Shown here: positions 22,756-33,700 of the stretch, piece by piece | Position numbering within the stretch: position 1 is the stretch's first letter | How the letters are laid out: each line of letters opens with the position of its first letter | Assembly (NCBI GenBank): GCA_021396245.1 | Contig: WNYE01000037.1 | Coordinates: 124,001 to 188,000, forward strand | Direction: 5' to 3' | From: Sporothrix humicola | Taxonomy: Eukaryota > Ascomycota > Sordariomycetes > Ophiostomatales > Ophiostomataceae | DNA length: 64,000 nucleotides | Made by a program: the position numbers and the translations under genes | The notes under the pieces: model-generated | Database searches by the model: none | What the model saw: the letters and a program-made list of their open reading frames with translations, nothing else | What the model was told of the DNA's origin: nothing

Positions 22756-23624
22756 ATGACGACCAAGATCGACTCCATGGCCCAGTGGCGCCAGGTCACC
22801 AGCGCCAACAGCATCGTCGTGACGGACTGTAAGTTGATGCGACGAGCATTCCATTTTGAGGCTTATGCTAACTGACCGCAGTCTACGCCGACTGGTGCGG
22901 TCCCTGCAAGATGATTGCGCCGACCTTTGAGTCCCTCGCCAACAAGTACGCCAAGCCCAACCGCATCGCGTTCGCCAAGGTCGACGTCGACCACCAGCGC
23001 GACATTGCCCAGCAGTACGGCGTGCGTGCCATGCCGACGTTTGTGATCCTCAAGAACGGATCCGTCCTCGATACCATCCAGGGCGCCAACCCGCCCGCCC
23101 TGACATCGGCCGTCGAAAAGGCCGTCAAGCTGGCCACGGGTGGGGGTGCAAGCTTCTCGACGCCGGGACGCACTCTTGCCTCCAGCAGCCCATCAACCTC
23201 TTCTTCTTCGGGAGGAATCCGCGTTGGCGGTGGAAGCACGACTGGTGGCGGCGGCCCCATCCAGGGCCGCGCCAGCTGGTTCAACTGGCGCAAGATTATC
23301 GACTTTCTCACAATGTTCTTTGGCCTCTACTTTACGTCGCTGTTCACGCTCGACCCCTACAAGTCGGCCCAGAACTCAAAGTATGCACGGGGCCACCGGG
23401 AGACGGCACCCATCCGTGTATCCTCGGGCGCCCCCTTTGGCGGCCGCACGTTTGCCAACCCGGCCGGCGCCAATCTGGGCATGGCGGCTGTCCCCTCGGG
23501 CACCGGCCGTGTCAACAGCAACTCGGCGTCGACATCCTCGTCGTCTCAGCCCAACACGAGCAGCAACACAAACAGCGGGAAGCGGTCGACGTTTAAGACC
23601 CTTGCCGACCTAGGTTCTGACTAA
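22756..23624 (+). CDS. Thioredoxin-domain protein with C-terminal membrane segment
   Basis: Exons 22756-22828 and 22882-23624 give 271 residues; the join (GAC-T|TC) falls inside VVTDFYADWCGPCK. Residues 1-110 form a complete thioredoxin domain: catalytic C30-G-P-C33, cis-proline P76 in RAMPTFVIL, and buried Asp at D24. No signal peptide precedes it, so the active site should face the cytosol. A Ser/Gly-rich linker (about 118-150) leads to WFNWRKIIDFLTMFFGLYFT, a hydrophobic segment of about 20 residues near 157-180 that looks like a membrane anchor. The tail after it is rich in Ser, Asn and Gly. Ordinary fungal thioredoxins are about 105 residues, so more than half of this protein is extra. 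The thioredoxin fold is certain; disulfide reductase activity is expected; the membrane and the partner are unknown. Confidence 0.88.
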
Positions 23625-24377
23625 GGAGGCCTTGTGTTATTGTGGTTAATCATGTTATGTTGGACTTTGACTTTATGCTGTTTTGTTTTTACAATTTTCC
23701 TGTTTCTCACATTGGCGCCTGTATTCCATATCTTATTAGTTTCAAATAGCCTATCTTAACTGTATTATTTCCTCTTCTCCTAGAACCAGGTCGTGTTTTT
23801 GGCTTCGCTTCTTTTCTTACAGGTACGCAGCCACAACTATGGCTCCTATACCAAAGAAATCTCTGAAATGAAGACCGATACTTTCTCTAGAAATATTAAC
23901 CGTTCTGTATATGAATCATAACCATAAATGCTGTGTAAACCATGAAGAAGTAACTTCCTATGAGTTCTTACCTTCGTTTCAGTGATTTATATTGTTTAAA
24001 TGCATAAACAATGATATGTATATATCAAAGTAGGCTAGCCTTGAGGAGTACTTGTCTTTGTGTGATAGCTAGCGCAAACCGGAAGTACCGTTTGTCGCTG
24101 CCATTTGGTGGGGTAGCACAAACCAAACAGAAGCCAAAATTCTCGAACTACCACAATTGCATCTTGCCAACCTTACACAACCACACACGACGACACACGA
24201 CACACGACCAGCGAGCCGGTCCGCCCCCACGTTTACTGAACGCCATCCGATCATCTCTTCGATCCATAAACCGGACGATAGACGACGACAACGATCCACC
24301 GGGACCTATCCGTCCCTCTTCTCTCCTATCCTCTCCAACCATCCTCCCACTCAACCAGCTCTCCCCTCTCGATCACA
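23625..24377. other. Intergenic between thioredoxin and SRP9-21 genes
   Basis: 753 bp. The first part is T-rich 3' flank (about 23630-23760), the middle is AT-rich, and the last 200 bp carry ACACGACGACAC-type repeats and are probably SRP9-21 promoter and leader. No gene seen. Confidence 0.55.
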
Positions 24378-24924
24378 ATGGCCACGCTCGCGACCAGCCA
24401 GCAGTGGCTCCACCAGAGCTCGCTTCTCATCGAAGCCCGGCCTCACACAGTGAGTCCCCCGCAGGAGCAGGCAGACATGTAGTGCACCGCTAACTTCTCA
24501 GACAAAAATCTCTTGCCGCTACTCGGTCAAGCCCAAGCCGGCGCGCCGCGTCAAAAAGGCCGACCGCAAGGAGGGCGAGGCCCCCGTCTCCAACGGCGTT
24601 GGCCAGAACCCGCGGGCCAAGCTGGTGCTCAAAACGGTCGACCCGGCCAGCGGCGTGTGCCTCAAGTACGAGACGACCAAGGCGGCGGAGGTGTCGCGGC
24701 TGGTGCAGCTGCTGGGCCAGCTGAGCCGGCGGCAGGCGGGGCTTGTGGCGGGCACGGCCACTGAGGAGGCGGAAGACGTGGCGATGGCTGACGCGGGCGC
24801 GGCCGCCACACCTGCAGAGGACTCTCCAGCACAGACACCGGCACCGGCACCAGCACAACAGCAGCCTCAACAAGGAGGCGGCGGCGGCGGCGGCAAGGGC
24901 AAGAAGAAGAAGGGCAAGCGGTAA
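24378..24924 (+). CDS. SRP21: Signal recognition particle subunit SRP9/SRP21
   Basis: Exons 24378-24449 and 24502-24924 (52-bp intron) give 164 residues. Family features appear in order: QQWLHQSSLLIEARPHTTKI at the start, a basic strand (YSVKPKPARRVKKADRK), then the core LVLKTVDPASGVCLKYETTK followed by AAEVSRLVQLLGQLSRRQAG. The Lys-Thr/Tyr pattern with KAAEV is typical of the SRP9-21 fold, which forms the Alu-domain heterodimer with SRP14 and slows elongation during ER targeting. The C-terminal 60 residues are Ala/Pro/Gln-rich and end in a Lys-rich tail after a run of seven Gly, a low-complexity extension like that of fungal SRP21. Start is the first ATG after a pyrimidine-rich leader. Confidence in family is good despite low overall conservation. 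Confidence 0.85.
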
Positions 24925-25625
24925 AGCAGCGACAGGGGGCGAGGTTTGGAGTGACTGAGGGCCGAGTGAAGGCCAATGAATAGACGCAACGATGGGGACA
25001 TGCATTTTATTGTCTGGCAATGTTTTAGCAGGCAGCGATGTCTATTTCTGCGAGAATTTTATGACAAAGCAATAATAAAAGTTTACGACATCACATACGA
25101 CATCACACGATCAAGGTTAACATAGGGCGTGAGACGAGAGCAGAACAGTGAATAAACAGTCTTGTGACAATCAATGCGATGAATGTATCTAGTAGTGGTA
25201 CATGTTTTTTGTGAAAAAAAATGTCTTTTGTGATCCGTCGAACGCGTTACTAACAAATGAAATAAGCTCAAAGAAAAGAGTTAAAACCCATAAAGCATAA
25301 CAGTCGGTGCCCGATAGACCCGATCATCCCAAAAAACGCCGCTATGTAACAGATAAAATAAGAAATAGAGTTGGGAGTCAAGAGTGGTGATGTGTGTGAA
25401 CAACAAAACGACAACTCTTCCTCTGCCCTCTTTGAAACCAAAATTCCAAAAAGCCAAGCCAAACAAAGGAAAATTATGTAAAAAGTGGAAAATGAGAAAA
25501 TGCCTCTCCAGTGGGTATGATGACGTTATGTACGGAGGAGAGGGCGTGTATGTGTGGGTGTGAGAGGTATCATGAAAGAGGGAAAGGGACATTAGGGACA
25601 GACCAAGACAAACGGGGCGAGCCGT
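24925..25625. other. Convergent 3' region between SRP9-21 and RNR2
   Basis: 701 bp. An AATAAT/AATAAA-like sequence at about 25070-25080 is a candidate poly(A) signal for SRP9-21. AT-rich; only short frames. Confidence 0.55.
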
Positions 25626-27081
25626 TTAGAACTCGTCGTCAAAGGTGAAGTCGCCCTCACCCTTGCCCTGGGTGTCGTCACCCTCCTTCTTGGCGCTGTT
25701 GGCCATGACACCGGCCTTCTGGTACTCGCCGACGCGCTTCTCGAAGAAGTTGGTCTTGCCGCCGAGGGAGATGTTCTCCATGAAGTCGAAGGGGTTGGTG
25801 GCGCGGTAGACCTTGTCGTTGCCGAGGGCGACGAGCAGGCGGTCAGCGACGAACTCAATGTACTGCTTCATGAGGGTGGAGTTCATGCCGAGCAGGGCGC
25901 AGGGCAGGGCCTCGGTGAGGAACTCCTGCTCAATCTTGACGGCATCGACGATGATGTCCTCAATGACCTGCTTGCTGGGGCGGTTCTTGAGGTGGGAGAA
26001 GAGCAGGCAGGCAAAGTCGGTGTGCAGACCCTCGTCACGCGAGATGAGCTCGTTGGAGAAGGTCAGGCCGGGCATCAGACCGCGCTTTTTGAGCCAGAAG
26101 ATGGAAGAGAAGGCGCCCGAGAAGAAGATACCCTCGACGGCAGCGAAAGCGACCAGACGCTGGGCGAAGGTGGACTTCTCGTCGGTGATCCAGCGCAGAG
26201 CCCAGTCGGCCTTCTTGCGGATGCAGGGGACTATGCTGTTAGCGGACGAAGTAGATTGAAAGTAGTACGCGCAGGGGACTTACTGGTCTCAATGGCGTTG
26301 AAGAGGTAGGTGCGGCGGGCGGGGTCCTTGATGTAGGTGTCGATGAGGAGCGAGTAGGTCTCGGAGTGGATGTTCTCCATCATAATCTGGAAGCCGTAGA
26401 AGCAGCGGGCCTCGGGGACCTGGACCTCGCCGCTGAAGCGCTCGACAAGGTTCTCGTTGACGATGCCGTCGGAGGCGGCGAAGAACGCCAGGATGTGCGA
26501 GACAAAGTAGCGCTCGTCCTCGTTCAGACGGTTGTTCCAGTCGTGCAGATCCTTGGACAGATCAATCTCCTCGGCGGTCCAGAACGAGGCCTCGGCCTTC
26601 TTGTACATTTGCCAGATCTGATGTTGTTAGATGATGTCCATCCATAGTAGCGGTGGTGGGGATGAAGGGTTGGGATGATGTTGGTCGACACTTTACGCGT
26701 TGGTGTCGCGTCGCGACGTGACGCGTAAAGACTCTTTTTCAGTCTCGAACTCACCTCATGGTACTTGATGGGGAACAGCACAAAGCGCTGGGGGTTCTCC
26801 TGCAGCAGAGGCTCGTCGGCCTCGGTCTCCTTGATGGTGGCAGCAACGCTCTTCTTCTCCTCGGCCTTGGGCTCCTCCTTGACCAGCTCCTTCTTGGACT
26901 CCTCAACGGCAATGTTCTCCTTGTTGGCGTCGCCAAAGTCGAGCTTCTTGACGGGCGACTCGATCTTGAAAGACTCGATAGCCGAGGCGGCCTGCAGAAG
27001 AGGTGGTTAGCATTGAGTCAATTGGGTTGAGGGAGACGCGTCGCGACATACAGCCTTGGAGGGGGTCACGTTGGTGGCCAT
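25626..27081 (-). CDS. RNR2: Ribonucleotide reductase small subunit (R2)
   Basis: Exons 27052-27081 (30 nt), 26755-26991, 26284-26617 and 25626-26230 join to 401 residues, the normal length of fungal R2. The variable N-terminus is Lys/Glu-rich. Iron ligands and neighbours are visible: D in AEEIDLSKD, E in VNENLVERF, E and H in MMENIHSETYSLLIDTYI (which also holds the radical tyrosine), and E, E, H in the segment from EGIFFSGAFS to SRDEGLHTDFACLLF. The C-terminus ends FTFDDEF, the tail that docks into the large subunit. R2 houses the diiron-tyrosyl radical needed to make dNTPs. The gene carries ACGCGT boxes upstream and inside introns 1 and 2, which suggests G1/S control. Introns are 60, 137 and 53 bp; the last uses an acceptor 5 nt past a branch-embedded AG. 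Confidence 0.95.
26691..26730. promoter_or_regulatory. Inverted pair of MluI cell-cycle boxes inside RNR2 intron 2
   Basis: CTTTACGCGT (26691-26700) and its exact reverse complement ACGCGTAAAG (26721-26730) flank a 20-bp centre that contains TCGCGTCGCGACG. ACGCGT is the MCB site bound by MBF-type factors in yeasts. The arrangement lies within the 137-bp intron. Confidence 0.7.
27034..27047. promoter_or_regulatory. MCB-like site in RNR2 intron 1
   Basis: ACGCGT at 27036-27041 overlaps TCGCGA, both self-complementary, within the first intron about 40 bp after the start codon. Confidence 0.55.
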
Positions 27082-27375
27082 TGTGAATGTGTTAAGGTGT
27101 GAGGAGGGTGGAAAAGGAAGCAAAAACGATGCAATGTCTAGCGAATGGATGGATGCTGAAGAAAAGAGCAAGAAGCGAATTTGCCAAACGACTGTTGAAT
27201 GTTGAAGATGGAGAGTGAATTGATTGAAGAAGAGAAGAAAGACAGAAAGAGAGAATCAGAAAGCAAGAAAGAACGAAGGCGGAAAAAATAGGTTGGCGCC
27301 GGATTGTTTAAGTAGACAGTGAACACGCCAAGTCACATGGCGGGCTAGCGCCAAAATACTGGGGAGGCGAGGGAG

Positions 27376-27386
27376 ACGCGACGCGT
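27376..27386. promoter_or_regulatory. MCB-like site in RNR2 promoter
   Basis: ACGCGACGCGT about 300 bp before the RNR2 ATG. It includes a full ACGCGT and an overlapping ACGCGA, a usual arrangement in G1/S promoters. Confidence 0.6.
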
Positions 27387-28810
27387 CTTGGTGATGGTTC
27401 ACGGTTCACCGTGCACGACCACTGTAAGTCCCTGCCTCCCCATTAATGGGCGTAATGGGCGCAACGCAGCACTGGAGCTACAACGAATTACGCCCAAAAA
27501 CAGCTCTTGCCTTTGTTGATGGCTAAGGCCCCGCCCACTCACACGAAGAACCTGGTCGCATCCTCCACTTTCAATCCACTTTGTTTCTTGACGCGGCTCG
27601 CTGCGACTCTCGCGTTGGCGAGCTTGAGCTTGAGCTGAGCTCTGGGCTCTGGAGCTTCTTGCAGATTCTCAGGAAATACAAGTTATCCAAAGTCTCCAAA
27701 GAGGTGCACATACAAGTCCATACAATCAAGCAATGTTAAAGTGAAAGAGGCAAAGGGTTGTGCAAAGGGATGCTTCGTGTAAAGGGGCACAACAGAAACG
27801 CGTAAAGTGGTGTCTCTGCTCACGACCTCTGTTAACCAGCTTTCTTCTGAGCTCAGTATCCGAGGATTTACGGCGGTCGGAGGCGGGACGATCTACCACA
27901 TCTTGGCCGCGCTTGACTGCGGAGAATTGCAAGGAATTTGTTTACCATGGAGTACGACATAGGTGAGATCTAGTCAAGACGTCCTAAAAGCACAAGTATG
28001 ATGTATAATGGATGCCGTACTCCGTACTTCCTTTGGCACACACCTTCACTTCTGCCGACGCCGAGATCGGTTCACTTTCGTTTCTTTTGGCTTCTCAAAC
28101 AGCTGTTCAGGATTCCTGGTTTCGCGTGCACAAACTAATGTTGGATTCGCGGCTGGTTAAAGTGGCAATTAACGAAATAACAAAATGTTTTCACCTCCTG
28201 TCGGTCCCCAGCCATTAGACTTTTAAGAGGTAAGAAACGTCGTAAAGAGAGTAAAGTAAGACAGGGGACGATTCCACTCTACGCGAGAATAAAGACCTTG
28301 GCTGGCTCGGCTGGCTGGCTGGGCCTTGGACGTGTTTTGGCTGGTGAGTGGCTCCTCCCTGCCGTGGCCCGTGAGCTCTTTCCTCAGTCTCCATACAGTC
28401 TCCAGTCTCCCTGGCGTGTTTCCTTGCGTGTTCCTGTTCCTGGGAGCCAATTTACAGAGTACGATTTACCAGTGCCCAGTGGACTCAATGGCTCCATCAC
28501 GATTGTCTCAGCTGAGAACTAAGGATGTGCAAGACAGAAAACGGCAATGAAAAGAGGATACGACAGCAGATACAAGACAGAAACCAGGCACGCCAGGGCG
28601 TTTAACGAAGGAGGCAAAAAGACAATGAGAGGATGAGAAGAAAGCCGCGAGACAGAACGGGAAATGATCTAAAATGAAACGGGCCCCGAGTACGTAAAAT
28701 GTATCTTGACAAGTACGGTGAGCAAAAGGAAGGTGGGAAAGCCAAAAGAGTAAGAAGAGGCAAAAGAAAACAAACCAGTCCGGCCGAGTGGTGCTAAAGT
28801 AAAAAGAGAA

Positions 28811-28839
28811 GACGCGTCGCCCCGGTTTTACGACGCGTC
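28811..28839. promoter_or_regulatory. Pair of GACGCGTC sites in the RNR2/DUF4112 intergenic region
   Basis: Two copies of GACGCGTC-like sequence start 21 bp apart (two helical turns), with GC-rich DNA between. They are more than 1.7 kb from the RNR2 start, so any role in RNR2 control is uncertain. Confidence 0.4.
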
Positions 28840-29633
28840 CATTTCTTATCAGATCTTTTTGCTGCTCCATCTCGAGCCCCTCCCATCATCCAAGCTCGTA
28901 AAGCTCAACGTCGGCCAGTCTTGGCTGTGTCGCTGTGCCTGGATTGACCCGGTTCCAGCCTGTTTGCATGCTGCTTTGCCTGGTTTTGTGAGGTGTTTCT
29001 TGCTGGTCAGTACTGGCCCCAGCTTCTCCCGAATATCCGATGTTGATGCCGAGTTTTATCAGATCAAAGTGCAGGGCGCGAAGACGATCCACGGTGTCTC
29101 AAAGGGCATGCCGGAGACTGTACTTTTACACATTACGGAGCATTGTGGAAATCACTATGGGTTGTTTATGATGGAGTGATGGACCCTCTGACTCATGCTG
29201 ACTATCGTATTAGCTATCTAGTAGTCCGTCTGGACAGAGTATTTATCATACATATTTGAAGAAAAGAAAGTATCGTGTTCTTTTTTTGTGGTTCTTGCTA
29301 GTTGGAGCCTGTATTGCTGACTTTTGCTTTCCAAGCCGCCGAGTAAACAAGATACATTCCCAATGCCCAATGACGCCGCGAAATGCAAAATGCACAAAAG
29401 GATATACAGCAATAGACGTGAGCAACCCGTGAAAAATGAAAACAGATGGACAAGATGAACGACCAATAAAACAAAATCAAAGACCCATCGTGACTGCGTC
29501 ATTCGGGAGAAAAGAAAGGCCGTCACGGCACGATCGTCATGCTGCCTAGAGTAGACAGTAGACATGATTCCTTCCGACTCTTATACACATATTATTCCTC
29601 GGCAGCTCTTCTCCTCCTCAGCTGCCCTGCATC

Positions 29634-30750
29634 CTATGCTCGGGCACCTTGAACACCCGCTCCATACGCCCCATGCCGCTCGACATCAACCGTGCCCATC
29701 TCCTGCCCAGCGTGTCCGTCCTGCGGCGGCGACCGGCTCCACGACCAGAAACTCTTCTTAGCAGCCGGTCGTTCATGATCCGCACCAGCACCGGCGCCTG
29801 AGCCCGAGCCTCCCGGGAGTGGCCGTCCGTCGGGTCCAAGACGCTGCTGTTGCTGGCGGTTGTTTCGATTGTTTCGTTCTTCCTTCTCTCGGCGGGCTTG
29901 CTGTTCAGTCTCGGCCTTTTTGATCAGGTACTCCTCGAGAATCCAGGCGTTGCGCGTGTTGGCGCGGAACACGGCGTCGGCGACATCGCCGACAAAGGGG
30001 ACGAGACCGATGCCAAAGTCGAGCAAGATGTTAAAGTACATGCGGTACTGGAGCGCGGGAGGGAGGCCGCCGTCGATTTTGGCACACTGTTTGACGACGA
30101 AGTAGGCGAGGAGGAGGTCGATGGCGTCGCCGATACTGGACAAAAAGTTAGTAATCGATTCTCGTGGATATCGCGTGGATTCGTGGACGCTCGTGGTGTT
30201 GGGCTTGTGTGACGCGCGACGCGTTATGCACCGTTCGGTGTTAAGCCGAAATGACGTCAATGAGCCCAATTTGGGCCCAACCCAGCACCAGCCCCCAAAG
30301 GCGCTGCAAAAAGGGCAATTGGCAAAAAGAGCAAAAAGAGCAAAAAGAGCAAAAAGAGCAAAAAGAGCAAAAAGAGCAAAACAAAACGACGGAATATGAA
30401 ACTTACATAGGAACGATGCCAATGACGCTGCTCCAGCCGAAGCGGATGCCGCAGCAGTTGAAGAGCGACATGTCCAGCCGGTACGCCTTTCTGCGCACCG
30501 TCTTGAGCACCTTGCCGTCGTGTTGCGACAGAATGGCCGGGATGCCCTTCTTCTGCTTCTTGACGCGGCCAGTATTGCGGCCATGTCGGTCGTAGACAGC
30601 GACTTCTTCAAAGTATGGATCCTGGAAAGGTTAGCATCAGAAAATGTCGTGAAAGCAATCGCGACGTGGTCTCACCTTTGAGTTGATGTTCTTCTTTGCA
30701 GTGTCTGCCAGGGCGCGCTTGGCGACCATGTTAAAGAGTTGTGCCGACAT
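29634..30750 (-). CDS. DUF4112 membrane protein
   Basis: Exons 30676-30750, 30407-30621 and 29634-30135 give 263 residues. The conserved core is DMSLFNCCGIRFGWSSVIGI, then GDAIDLLLAYFVVKQC, then YFNILLDFGIGLVPFVGDVA and DAVFRANTRNAWILEEYL; this pattern (an IG..P.VGD. repeat twice) is DUF4112, a small integral membrane family found in bacteria and fungi with no known function. At least two hydrophobic segments lie in the core (about 88-112 and 135-155). The N-terminus (MSAQLFNMVAKRALADTAKK) could be an amphipathic mitochondrial signal. The C-terminal 90 residues are a charged, Gln/Gly-rich tail. Intron 2 (271 bp) is long for this window and carries a tandem repeat. Function unknown. Confidence 0.85.
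30322..30381. repeat. Tandem 9-bp repeat (GCAAAAAGA), six copies plus a part copy
   Basis: Six perfect copies at 30322-30375 and six more matching bases lie in intron 2 of the DUF4112 gene. Two more copies of the same unit occur at 45505-45522. Confidence 0.95.
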
Positions 30751-33700
30751 GATTGCGGTTGTCGTCGAGAGAGTTGTGTGTTTGATGTGGGAAGAAAAGA
30801 AAAGAAAAAAAAAAGATAATTGAAATCGAAATTGGCGGGCGCAGGTTGATATAGCAAAGGGCGGCGAGGATCGAGTTCTGGACCCAAAGTATGCTATTTT
30901 CAGCTGCCCTTTGAATCGTCGATTGACGGCCAATTGCTTTGTTCTCCACAGAAATTTAGGACAAAAAAGTGCCGGATGCGTTGCTGCGCTGCTGCGGTGG
31001 TAGCCGCTGAAGAGGGCCTGGGATTGGTGGGCGGCCTCTGTCGCTGGTTTCAGAAAGCGCCGTTGAAAGACTCGACAGTTATTTCGGGCGCGTTGGTCGA
31101 GGGAGGTGAAAGACGGAGGTTGAAAGGTGAAAGGATTGAAAGGAGAGATTGAGAGACAAGAATTAAATCGAGAAAAGGAAAAAGAATTGAAACAGGAAAA
31201 TGGGAAATGGGAAGTCGCTGCCAATGGGTCCTTCCTTATTATATTACAGGCCAAGCTTGACTTGTCTCAGAGTGCGTCTAGAATCAATTCAAGTTTACCG
31301 CAGCATGCACATAGAGAGATGGCTATGGGCTGCTAATGTGAAGTTGAAAAACGGCTGAACCAAGCGAACCAAGCTTCTATCAATCTTTCTTCACATGCTG
31401 AAAGGAAAAGAATACGATTGTCGTCATAGCCGTATGTGCGGAGGCAGCCTGCAAAACGCACCTTCCAAGCTTCATTTTTGGCTGCCGCCCAGCTAGTGCC
31501 AGTTTCAGAAGGACGCTGGAAAAGCACCACGACCACTAATCGGTCTAGAACCAAGCCTCCCATTAGCCAAAAAATGACGTAAGGACCTGTCTCGCATAGC
31601 AAACTATCCCCCAACATCAAGTACACCGCCTCATCTTCAGATTTTATCGGCCTTGCATTTATCAAGCTATTCACATTCGTGTGAACACTTTCAATATGTG
31701 ACAAGAGCAGAATATGTTGTTTTTTATCCTCAAAGTTTGGTGTCTTTCGTCTTTGGAACTGCTGAGGATCCAAACTTAGTGATCATAACCGCCAGATCGA
31801 CCGTCGCTAAAGCAAGATCCAGCCAAAACTTTGCCGCGATCCACTACAGACACAGTCCTGGTGCTTCTCTCTGATTGGCTTAATGGTCCGCGATTCAAAA
31901 AGTGGGTCCAACGCCGCATCCATCTCTGCTTCTCGACGAACACGACCAGATTGTTGGAGACTGCATCTTTTGTCGCAGGAAGAGAAGATGATATCTCACT
32001 CGAAACGCAGGACATCTTTTTCGTTTTTTTTTTTTGTATGTATTATTTACATGGTCTATACTTTTTTGATGAATTTTTTCTACTGAATTTAATTGTTTTA
32101 ATTTTGATGTAAAAAATAGTGAATCTTTCCAAACAAAAATAAACAGAAAACAGTAACGATCTAAACAGAACTTAGTTATAGCAAAATGTTCTCGACGCAA
32201 CAAGTATCAATATAGAATAGTAGAGCTTCATATTTGTACAAAAATAGATCTCATCAAAGGAAACGAACGGTTAAGAAACCACGGAAAGCACAGTTGGGGA
32301 GAAAAAATGCCAGTGCCGACTCCGCAAGCAAGGCTACAATTAGACTATAAACAAGGCTGCTGTCTTGATATTGGTTCTCCAGCAAAATTGGTCTGTTGGA
32401 AAGCATGAGCCATCCTCGTCTTATAGAATCACAAACAATCAGTTGCCTTTTTGCATCCCTTATGTGGTACATATCTCCTTTCTTTCAATTTTCTGCCCAT
32501 TCACCTTGTGGGCGGTGTACCCCCGTGGCGTCCCTTATTGAAGCAAAAGAGGAAAGAGCGATGGCCGCACCTTCCTATAACGCGCCGACTCAACAGCTTT
32601 CCTCTTCCGAAAATTTTGTGCTCGCCCACAAAAGGGGAAGCAAAGAAGAGAAAGGCGAGGAAGAAAGCACTTGTCGATTGGTACGGAACACATCTTGCCG
32701 TAGGAAAGAAGGCATTTTGGGAGCTCTATTCAAGCTGTAGGATACTTCAACGACAAATATCAAACTGCTACCGTCTTCGATCCCGAAAGGACAGATGAAA
32801 GAGGCCCACCCCCACGACGGAGTTTTGATTCGAAGTCTCGCTCATGAACCGACCCCACTCCCACCTTTGGTCCCCATCCGTACGGAGATCAGAGGAAGGA
32901 GCGATACGCGCTCATGCTCCAGTCTCCACCCTAACGGCACCATGACAGGAACGGACCGTCGATCCACAGACGGCTTATATGCAGGCACAACACAGCCTTG
33001 TTGGGCCTCGTTAGATGCAGAAACGCTCAGTGAACATGCATGAGTGAAAATGTTTGATATATGCGTTGAATTAGCATTTTTATTGCCATTCTATCATTCG
33101 ACACCACTGTTCGAAGAGTGCGTCCGCGCAACGAGGGCAAGAGGGAAGGAACGACAGCCCATAAGTCCGCACCTTCCTCGTCTCTCTCCATCGCTCCTGC
33201 CCTCGCTGTCCTCCCTCCCCCTTCCCTTCCCCTCTTCCCTGCTGCTCTTGCTGATTTCGTGACCTCCTCGCCCATTTCAGACCTTGCCTGATCTGGTAGT
33301 CGAAACTCGTTGCTGATTGCGTCTGCTCTCCCCAAGGAAGGCGCGACGTGAAGAAATATTGTGCGCAAAGGAAAGGAAAAATTCCCATTGGCTGGAAAAG
33401 GCGGTCAAAAAATGCCGACCCCCAAGGCCAAAAAACATCGCCCTGAGAGAACAAGAGAATGCCTGGATGAAGAAAGTAGAGTTAGCAGAGAGTGATTAAC
33501 AAAAAGGGAGAGAGGAGAGATGAAAAGAAGAGGATGGAGAAAAAAAAAAAAAAAAGAAAAGAAAAGAATGATTGGGGTGCCAAAAATTAAGATCAGGCCG
33601 GCCCTCGACTGGCAACGAAAGATGCTGCCATAAGAAATCACCAGCCTGTTTGCGGTCTCTCGAAAGAGATCAGCAGAGGAAAAGAAGCAGAGAAGGAGGG

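Larger units (their letters stand above)
27082..29633. other. Intergenic of 2.55 kb: RNR2 promoter and DUF4112-gene 3' flank
   Basis: No gene is supported. The RNR2-proximal part holds the MCB-like site and a GC-richer stretch with direct repeats of ATGGGCGTA near 27440-27460. A further pair of ACGCGT sites, at 28812-28817 and 28833-28838, is spaced 21 bp. Frames in this gap are short and lack recognisable motifs. Confidence 0.55.

Noticed and set aside
31333..31773. 146-residue minus frame in the second gap
   Set aside because: No recognisable motif, no splice context and low GC compared with real genes nearby; noted as a weak candidate only.
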